DNA of 21,167 nt. It comes from CAZHOV01 sp964534315 (lineage in GTDB: Bacteria > Bacteroidota > Bacteroidia > Chitinophagales > Saprospiraceae). The stretch is from positions 1 through 21,167 of the forward strand of contig CAZHOV010000102.1 of assembly GCA_964534315.1 (NCBI GenBank), in the 5' to 3' direction. The stretch's first letter is position 1; the number at the start of each line of letters is the position of its first letter. This document shows, piece by piece, positions 16,758-21,167 of this stretch. The translations under genes and the position numbers were made by a program. The notes below the pieces were generated by a model. It worked only from the letters and a program-made list of their open reading frames with translations. It was not told the DNA's origin and searched no databases.

Positions 16758-17137
16758 TAAGGCACAGGAGCTTCATAGGAGGCCCAGGCGACATGTGATT
16801 CTCCAAGGGTGATTTTGAGTTTACCCCGAAAACGAGTAGCAAAGACTTTTCTGAGCTCTTCATGGATGTATTTGCATAGAAACTCAGTAGTCGTTAATTT
16901 CCCTTTCATGGGAGGAAAATCGTCGAGATTTTTATAGTTGATTGGTTCAAGCACCTCTTCCAGGTTTTTGGAGGCAATATCGATGTCGATAACGATATTG
17001 TTTCCATCCAATTCTTCGCTAAAAAATTCGGCATCTACCAAATAAGTAGCACCATGGAGATTTTGAGCCGGCCCAAAAGCAGGACTTTTTAAGGAATGAG
17101 CAACCAGAATGTGTTTGCGAATCTTGATAGAATACAT
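16757..17137 (-). CDS. PTPS/QueD-fold protein lacking known catalytic residues
   Basis: A 126-residue member of the 6-pyruvoyltetrahydropterin synthase fold, the family that acts on dihydroneopterin triphosphate. I start it at the ATG at 17137 (MYSIKIRKH), where the family fold begins; an in-frame ATG at 17230 would add 31 residues encoded through a heptamer repeat. His14 (AHS) and His28 (LHGA) align with two zinc ligands, but the third, the second His of HGH, is Ala30. The catalytic Cys position four residues before His28 is Ala24, and the Asp-His pair is Asn67-Tyr68 (INYKNLD). TTTEF (residues 82-86) and Glu113 (LGESHV) are kept, and His115 might replace the lost ligand. Glu113 and the TTTE segment suggest the pterin-like pocket survives while the reaction differs. 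It is translationally coupled to the glycosyltransferase and follows the dehydrogenase gene. Confidence 0.82.
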   Translation of the reverse strand: MYSIKIRKHILVAHSLKSPAFGPAQNLHGATYLVDAEFFSEELDGNNIVIDIDIASKNLEEVLEPINYKNLDDFPPMKGKLTTTEFLCKYIHEELRKVFATRFRGKLKITLGESHVAWASYEAPVP

Positions 17138-17146
17138 CTTTTCAGT

Positions 17147-17167
17147 TAGTAGTTTGTAGTTAGTAGT
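17147..17167 (-). repeat. ACTACTA/ACTACAA heptamer array in the PTPS leader
   Basis: On the minus strand three tandem heptamers read ACTACTA, ACTACAA, ACTACTA, followed by a partial ACT, ending 10-13 bp upstream of the ATG at 17137. A candidate -7 promoter box lies directly upstream (17172-17179), so the array would form most of a short 5' untranslated leader. If the longer frame from 17230 were used, the array would instead be coding. Confidence 0.8.
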
Positions 17168-17171
17168 TTTA

Positions 17172-17179
17172 CAAATGTA
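17172..17179 (-). promoter_or_regulatory. Candidate Bacteroidota -7 box TACATTTG
   Basis: TACATTTG on the minus strand fits the Bacteroidota -7 consensus TAnnTTTG exactly and would place transcription start about 28 nt before the ATG at 17137, supporting that start. No clear TTTG -33 element lies at the expected distance. The box overlaps a small dyad TTACA-AA-TGTAA (17169-17180). Confidence 0.45.
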
Positions 17180-17237
17180 ACAATAATTGTTTTTCTTTAC
17201 ATCGTGTTCTTTTTTTATTGACAATTCCATTCTCCGG

Positions 17238-18191
17238 TTAATACTTCACTAAAGCGGTTAGGGGTTGCCATTGGCCGGTTCTGATTTGGTGGAACACCTG
17301 CGGCGTTTGAAAGAAGGGAATTTCGGCATCCAGGAGTTGATCATAAATGGGGTTCTCCAGAAGTTTAAAAACCGTTTGTTTTCTTCTGTGGTAGTTCCAG
17401 CGGTGTCTTTTATTAGCTGGGATGGAAGATACCTGGGAAGAGACTATTTTTTTCCGTAAAGTATGGAATTGGGTCCCGAGATTTAGTTCTACCGTTTTAT
17501 CTCCGTACCAGCTCAGTTCAACAATGCGTCCTTCCATGCCCACTGCATCTATTGCAGTTTGGAGTCCCTGAGCCGTTCCGCTGGTATGGAAAGCGATGTC
17601 ATAGCGATCTTTTTCCAGATCATTGATAACGGCGAATTTTAGCTCTTGCGCTTTTTGTTTTCGAAGTTCATTTGTTTCAGTAATCTGTACTTCCACTCCT
17701 GGTAGTTGTTTAGCCAGAAGAGCTACTAAGCTTCCGATAAGACCAAACCCAACTACCAACACCCGATCTCCCAAGCTGATTTGGCTGTCCCAAACTGCAT
17801 TGACGGCTGTCTCCATATTGCTGGCGAGAGTAGCTCGTTTTAAGGGAATAGCTTTGGGGATTAGAAAAAGGTCGGTGGCCTGCACCCGGCAATAATCCTG
17901 ATGGGGATGCATGAGGTGCACTGCTTTTTCAAGCAGTTGGGTAGGTCCCTCTTTTACGACTCCTACCAGCGAATAGCCATATTTCACTGGGAAAGTAAAA
18001 TTCCCTTCCATATAGGGCACTTTCATGGATTCAAACAAAGGAGGCGGCACCTTTCCCAGCGCTATGGTACGTTCTGTTCCAAGGCTGATCAGAGAATAGC
18101 GGGCCTGTACAAGGCAGTCGCCTTCCGAATTTGCCTCCTCGTCATGTTGGATTTTTGACACGGAGGAATTTAGGTGCCATAGTGCTTGCAT
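17238..18191 (-). CDS. MDR-family NAD(P)-dependent dehydrogenase without the usual zinc ligands
   Basis: A 317-residue medium-chain dehydrogenase/reductase, oxidising an alcohol or reducing a carbonyl with NAD(P)(H). The GroES-like half has SLISLGTERT (residues 33-42) where a zinc enzyme would carry the catalytic Cys, and KYGYSLVGVV where GHExxG would stand; the four-Cys structural zinc loop is also missing. The Rossmann half carries VLVVGFGLIGSLVALLA with the dinucleotide motif G148-F-G-L-I-G153, and VELSWYG further on. The SxGTER form resembles BchC-like and bi-domain oxidoreductases, which often act on complex rings or sugars. It is first in the minus-strand group with the PTPS-fold and glycosyltransferase genes. 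A substrate in a pterin-type pathway is inferred from neighbours, not seen. Confidence 0.8.
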   Translation of the reverse strand: MQALWHLNSSVSKIQHDEEANSEGDCLVQARYSLISLGTERTIALGKVPPPLFESMKVPYMEGNFTFPVKYGYSLVGVVKEGPTQLLEKAVHLMHPHQDYCRVQATDLFLIPKAIPLKRATLASNMETAVNAVWDSQISLGDRVLVVGFGLIGSLVALLAKQLPGVEVQITETNELRKQKAQELKFAVINDLEKDRYDIAFHTSGTAQGLQTAIDAVGMEGRIVELSWYGDKTVELNLGTQFHTLRKKIVSSQVSSIPANKRHRWNYHRRKQTVFKLLENPIYDQLLDAEIPFFQTPQVFHQIRTGQWQPLTALVKY

Positions 18192-18292
18192 TGTTTTATT
18201 TTGGTTAAAAGTTTACGTTCATTCATTTAAAACCGTTGTTAAATACTCCGGAGGAGCTTGATGTTTTGTGAAGAGATACTTATTCATCCATG

Positions 18293-18316
18293 ATAAATAT
18301 TAAGGTGCGCTGCACC
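18293..18316 (-). repeat. 24-bp palindromic repeat, copy 1
   Basis: This 24-bp sequence contains the palindrome GGTGCGCTGCACC (5-bp arms, 3-bp centre) preceded by ATAAATATTAA, and recurs exactly at 18342-18365 in the same orientation with a 49-bp period. Read on the minus strand it is a hairpin followed by TTAATATTTAT. It lies about 100 bp upstream of the dehydrogenase start. An A-run of seven follows on the plus strand. Confidence 0.9.
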
Positions 18317-18341
18317 AAAAAAAGGATGATCATTATTTTCT

Positions 18342-18365
18342 ATAAATATTAAGGTGCGCTGCACC
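18342..18365 (-). repeat. 24-bp palindromic repeat, copy 2; possible terminator
   Basis: Exact second copy of the repeat at 18293-18316. Here the stem extends to AAGGTGC/GCACCTT and is followed by TTTTTG on the plus strand, while on the minus strand it is followed by AATATTTAT. It could end transcription of the reductase gene arriving from the right, although the minus-strand T-tract is weak. Identical repeated copies suggest a dispersed REP-like element rather than a plain terminator. Confidence 0.85.
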
Positions 18366-18408
18366 TTTTTGAGAAAAAGAAATGTAGACGTATTTCAGTA
18401 CAAGACAC

Positions 18409-18471
18409 TAATTCCTCATTCCTCATTCCTCATTCCTCATTCCTCATTGCTCATTCCTCATTGCTCATTGC
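18409..18471 (-). repeat. Nine-unit heptamer array starting inside the reductase stop region
   Basis: Read on the minus strand from 18471: GCAATGA twice, GGAATGA, GCAATGA, GGAATGA four times, GGAATTA, all in exact 7-bp phase. The first unit comprises the last base of the Glu codon, the CAA codon for the final Gln, and the TGA stop of the reductase gene. The array thus encodes the protein's end. Because 7 is not a multiple of 3, each reading frame meets a TGA within 21 nt, and ATGA stop/start overlaps recur every 7 nt. Confidence 0.96.
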
Positions 18472-19424
18472 TCATAAACCGGTTTTCCGGTAAACATGAT
18501 GGTATCGGCAATTTTTTGAAAATAGAAGCTGGAAAAGTTGATGGCTTGGTCGACCTGGGATATGGGTTCTAATTCAAAGCCGGGAAGGCCGGAACCAAAA
18601 ATTAGCGGTTCGATATGAAGTTGAATAATATCCAGGAACTTTTCTTTCAGAAAACGAGAGGTGGTTTTAGGGCCGCCCTCAACATAAACCGAATTGATGC
18701 CCAGTTTGTACAGCTCTTTTAATATGTCCTGACAGGAAAAATACCTCTCCCGGGTAGGTAGAATAAGTTGCTTTACGCTATCACCATTCAGGGCACCATG
18801 CTTTTTGTGGATAAGAATAATCTGATCATCGGCACCTGCTTCCAATAAACTATCGCATGCCTGAATCTGGCTACCTACCACAACTCGTACGGGGTTGGGC
18901 CCTTCTACTCTTCTGACGGTCAGGGCTGGCTGATCGTTGATCAAGGTTTTATAGCCAATAAGAATGGCATCTGAAAGCGCTCGCATGCGATGGGCGTGAA
19001 CGAGATTTTCATCGGAGCCAATCCATTTAGAATTGCCGTTTAAGGTAGCGATCCTGCCGTCGAGCGTTTGAGCAAAATGGCTGATTCCGACCGCCCGTTT
19101 TAAGCGACGTGCCTGTTGGTTTAAAAAACAAAACGGTAAATAATAGGATAGTGCCTTTCGGTGCTTCTTTTTAATCCCTCCTTTCTGGCGACACTTAAAT
19201 GTGAGGATATCTTGAACTTCGAAAATAAGATCTTTTTTCTGTGCAGTAGGAAGCGATTCATCTGAAAAGACTACCCATATATACGGATAGTTGCTTTGAG
19301 CTGGCAGCTCATTAATGAAAATAACATCTTCATCAATAGAAAATGCACAGAAATTAATGACCTTCTCATATTCTTTCAATTGCTGTTTTAAGCAGACAAT
19401 GGTTTTCCAGACAACTTCTTTCAT
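18465..19424 (-). CDS. RibD-C-type pyrimidine reductase with unrecognised N-terminal region
   Basis: A 319-residue protein whose residues about 111-310 match the RibD C-terminal reductase (DHFR-like fold), which in riboflavin synthesis reduces the ribose of a diaminopyrimidine phosphate with NADPH. Seen: SHFAQTLDGRIATLNGNSKWIG, the HRMRALSDAILIGYKTLINDQPALTVR helix-strand, and the NADPH-binding VYVEGGPKTTSRFL. The RibD deaminase domain with its HAE and PCxxxxxxPC zinc motifs is absent. Residues 1-110 are not a domain I recognise; they include a YPYIWVVFSDE strand-like stretch and a basic GGIKKKHRK segment. The gene diverges from the methyltransferase gene across 74 bp holding a dyad, and precedes the dehydrogenase group on the same strand. 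A role in a riboflavin-like but separate pathway is inferred. Confidence 0.85.
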   Translation of the reverse strand: MKEVVWKTIVCLKQQLKEYEKVINFCAFSIDEDVIFINELPAQSNYPYIWVVFSDESLPTAQKKDLIFEVQDILTFKCRQKGGIKKKHRKALSYYLPFCFLNQQARRLKRAVGISHFAQTLDGRIATLNGNSKWIGSDENLVHAHRMRALSDAILIGYKTLINDQPALTVRRVEGPNPVRVVVGSQIQACDSLLEAGADDQIILIHKKHGALNGDSVKQLILPTRERYFSCQDILKELYKLGINSVYVEGGPKTTSRFLKEKFLDIIQLHIEPLIFGSGLPGFELEPISQVDQAINFSSFYFQKIADTIMFTGKPVYEQ

Positions 19425-19452
19425 AGTTTTGACTTAACTTCGTGGTAAACAA

Positions 19453-19476
19453 TTGTAATAGCGCCCTTTATTACAA
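19453..19476. promoter_or_regulatory. 8-8-8 bp dyad operator candidate
   Basis: TTGTAATA (19453-19460), spacer GCGCCCTT, then TATTACAA (19469-19476), a perfect 8-bp inverted repeat. It lies in the 74 bp between the reductase ATG (19424) and the methyltransferase ATG (19499), and next to the -7 box at 19480-19487, so a bound protein could block or activate both arms. It could also fold as an RNA hairpin, but the predicted start site falls inside it. Confidence 0.6.
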
Positions 19477-19479
19477 AAA

Positions 19480-19487
19480 CAAACATA
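19480..19487 (-). promoter_or_regulatory. Candidate Bacteroidota -7 box TATGTTTG
   Basis: TATGTTTG on the minus strand matches TAnnTTTG exactly and would start transcription near 19473, about 49 nt before the reductase ATG and inside the adjacent dyad. No clear TTTG -33 element was found. Confidence 0.45.
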
Positions 19488-19498
19488 ATACTAATTTT

Positions 19499-20347
19499 AT
19501 GGCACATTCCGAGAAGGTTAGGAAATACTACGACAAAAATACTAACTTATTCTTACGACTGGGTAAAGACGAAAAAACGCGGAATATCCATGCTGCTCTG
19601 TGGGAAGAAAAAACCTCTTCATTACACCGCGCCATGCATTTTGCCAATGAGCTTATCTATCAGGAAATCCTCCAAATGAAAACCTTACCTGATCACATAC
19701 TCGATTTAGGGAGCGGAGTGGGCAGTAGCCTATTTTACCTGGCGGAAAAATTGCCCTCAGTTCAAAAATTCACAGGAATTAGTATTAGTAATAAACAGGT
19801 GGCTACGGCAAATCATTATATTCCGGCAGATATGGAGGATCGCATTCAATTTGTGGAGGGTGATTTTCTTGGAGTATCTGATTTTGTTCAGCAAGCTGAT
19901 GTTGCCTTTTCAATTGAGGCTTTTGCCCATAGCGAAAATGCTCTGGAGTTTTTTAAAGAAGTAGGAAAGGTCCTCCCTTCTAAAGGACGATTAGTGATCA
20001 TCGATGATGTTTTAACCGAATATGAGCCTGAAACACTAACTGCTGATCATAGCACGCTAATTAACACCTATAAGGCTTGTTGGTTACTACCGAGTTTGCA
20101 TTCATTGAGTGAACTTCAACAATTTTCTGAAAAAGCAGGTTTTGCTTTAAGGAATGAAAAAGATTTGACCGCTTTATTGAAAATCCGTCGTCCGAGGGAT
20201 CGGTTTATCTCCTTCTTCTTATTATTCTTATCGAAACTAGCCGACTACTCTTATTACTGGAAATCGCTCAAAGGGGGAGATGCCAAGCAGCGCTGTTATC
20301 AGAAAGGACTCACCGCATATAAATGTTTAGTTTTCGAAAAAGAATGA
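19499..20347 (+). CDS. Class I SAM-dependent methyltransferase
   Basis: A 282-residue class I methyltransferase with the start set at the ATG at 19499 (MAHSEKVRKYYDKNT); an upstream GTG at 19442 would add 19 residues unlike the family and running through the dyad. Motif I is HILDLGSGVGSSLFYLAEKL (about residues 66-85), followed by FTGISISNKQV, IQFVEGDFLGV, DVAFSIEAFAHSENALEFFKEVGKVLPSKGRLVIIDD, the usual order for small-molecule methyltransferases of the SmtA/ubiE-like kind. HSEKVRKYYDKNTNLFLRLG resembles the N-termini of enzymes acting on secondary metabolites. It is followed after 4 bp by the FkbM gene and is divergent from the reductase, which places it in the same locus. The methylated atom cannot be told. 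Confidence 0.87.
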   Translation: MAHSEKVRKYYDKNTNLFLRLGKDEKTRNIHAALWEEKTSSLHRAMHFANELIYQEILQMKTLPDHILDLGSGVGSSLFYLAEKLPSVQKFTGISISNKQVATANHYIPADMEDRIQFVEGDFLGVSDFVQQADVAFSIEAFAHSENALEFFKEVGKVLPSKGRLVIIDDVLTEYEPETLTADHSTLINTYKACWLLPSLHSLSELQQFSEKAGFALRNEKDLTALLKIRRPRDRFISFFLLFLSKLADYSYYWKSLKGGDAKQRCYQKGLTAYKCLVFEKE

Positions 20348-20351
20348 ATTT

Positions 20352-21107
20352 ATGTCGATCAGTGATTATTTGAAAGAGCAGTATGGCATATGGCGCTCCA
20401 GAGTGATCTATTATGGAAAACCCTTTAACGGCAGACGGTTACGCTCCTTTTACAGGCAATTTGTTGGCGCAGGAGACTTGTGTTTTGATATTGGCGCCCA
20501 CGTGGGGAACCGAACGGAGGCTTTTTTAAAACTCGGGGCCAGGGTAATCGCTATTGAGCCTCAACCGCAATGTATCCGCTTTTTAGAAAAACAATTTGAA
20601 CAAAACGATCATTGTACGATTGTTCCGAAAGCTGCCGGAGCAGTTATTGAAGAAAAGACCTTTTTTATCAATCAAAAAAATCCGACGATCAGCACCCTTG
20701 CATCTCTTGACTGGAGAAGGTCGATGGATAAAGCCGCCAGGCAAAAAGAGCACTGGGATAAAGAAGTAGAGGTAAGCGTTACGACCCTTGATGCATTAAT
20801 CGCTGAATATGGCTTACCCCAATTTATAAAAATAGATGTTGAGGGATTGGAATATCAAGTCCTGAAAGGGCTTTCTCAGCCCATATCTTGCCTTTCCTTT
20901 GAATACATTACCCTTGATCTTGATGCTGCCTTAAAATGCATCGATTACCTTTCAGCCCTTGGACCTTATCAGTTTAACTGGAGCGAACGGGAGGAATTAA
21001 AGCTCAAATCGAGCAAATGGCTATCGGGTGGGGAGATGATAACCATTCTCAGAAAAAAAACGGGGAGAGTGAATTCGGGGGATGTTTATGCGAAGGTTGG
21101 GGTTTAG
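20352..21107 (+). CDS. FkbM-family methyltransferase
   Basis: A 251-residue FkbM-type SAM-dependent methyltransferase, a family that O-methylates sugars and polyketide-like products. Motif I LCFDIGAHVGNRTEAFLKLG (residues about 43-62), ARVIAIEPQPQCIRFLEKQF, and the characteristic FIKIDVEGLEYQVLKGL (residues about 158-174) with the FEYITLD strand are all present. Its start lies 4 bp after the upstream methyltransferase stop, so the two are very likely co-transcribed. With a glycosyltransferase in the same locus, methylation of the attached sugar is a plausible role, but this is inference. A tandem octamer array begins 2 bp after its stop codon. Confidence 0.88.
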   Translation: MSISDYLKEQYGIWRSRVIYYGKPFNGRRLRSFYRQFVGAGDLCFDIGAHVGNRTEAFLKLGARVIAIEPQPQCIRFLEKQFEQNDHCTIVPKAAGAVIEEKTFFINQKNPTISTLASLDWRRSMDKAARQKEHWDKEVEVSVTTLDALIAEYGLPQFIKIDVEGLEYQVLKGLSQPISCLSFEYITLDLDAALKCIDYLSALGPYQFNWSEREELKLKSSKWLSGGEMITILRKKTGRVNSGDVYAKVGV

Positions 21108-21109
21108 GA

Positions 21110-21167
21110 GGGTATCAGGGTATCAGGGTATCAGGGTATCAGGGTATCAGGGTTTCAGGGGGTCAGG
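21110..21167 (+). repeat. GGGTATCA octamer array behind the FkbM gene
   Basis: Five perfect GGGTATCA units (21110-21149), then GGGTTTCA and GGGGGTCA, then the window ends. The TAG stop of the FkbM gene is at 21105-21107, leaving 2 bp before the first unit. The unit differs in sequence and length from the heptamers elsewhere, but the placement against a stop codon is the same. The full extent to the right is unknown. Confidence 0.95.

Noticed and set aside
16757..17137. queD (queuosine 6-carboxytetrahydropterin synthase)
   Set aside because: The catalytic Cys, Asp-His pair and one zinc His are absent, and no queC, queE or queF gene is nearby.
18409..18471. CRISPR-like array
   Set aside because: Units are 7 bp with no spacers and no cas genes are present; it is a simple tandem repeat.
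18465..19424. Complete bifunctional ribD
   Set aside because: The deaminase zinc motifs are missing; only the reductase half is supported.

Overview
The window looks like a chromosomal piece of a Bacteroidota genome. This placement is inferred from gene content (a 2043-residue thioester alpha-2-macroglobulin, an efflux operon ordered tolC-mfp-rnd) and from two sequences matching the Bacteroidota -7 promoter box TAnnTTTG. A Saprospiraceae-like member is my best guess, with low confidence. No rRNA, tRNA, CRISPR, integrase or transposase gene was seen.

Layout. Positions 1-306 are a non-coding, repeat-rich region between the alpha-2-macroglobulin gene (307-6438, minus) and whatever lies to the left. 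A B12-binding-type radical SAM gene follows (6666-8219, plus). It converges on a tripartite RND efflux operon on the minus strand, transcribed tolC (13944-12610), membrane fusion protein (12578-11514), RND pump (11392-8279). A membrane-anchored LTA-synthase-like sulfatase/phosphotransferase (13975-15765, plus) diverges from tolC across only 30 bp. The right third is a compact biosynthetic locus: a minus-strand group of MDR dehydrogenase (18191-17238), PTPS-fold protein (17137-16757) and GT4 glycosyltransferase (16757-15738); a RibD-C-type pyrimidine reductase (19424-18465, minus); and, divergent from it, a SAM methyltransferase (19499-20347) and an FkbM-type methyltransferase (20352-21107).

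How the genes fit together. The first two thirds are envelope functions: periplasmic protease trap, efflux, surface-polymer phosphotransfer. The right third suggests synthesis of a pterin- or riboflavin-precursor-derived small molecule that is reduced, glycosylated and methylated. Its PTPS-like protein lacks the known catalytic Cys and Asp-His pair and one zinc-binding His, and its dehydrogenase lacks the usual zinc ligands, so the chemistry is probably not that of queuosine or tetrahydrobiopterin. No GTP cyclohydrolase is in view. An 8-8-8 bp dyad sits between the two divergent arms.

The most unusual non-coding signal is that short tandem arrays begin exactly at or within 3 bp of stop codons. 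GCAATGW heptamers start in the stop codon of the macroglobulin gene and in the last sense codons of the reductase gene, and a GGGTATCA octamer array starts 2 bp after the FkbM gene. A matching GCAATGT array opens the window in the opposite orientation, and a weaker decameric version follows the membrane fusion gene.
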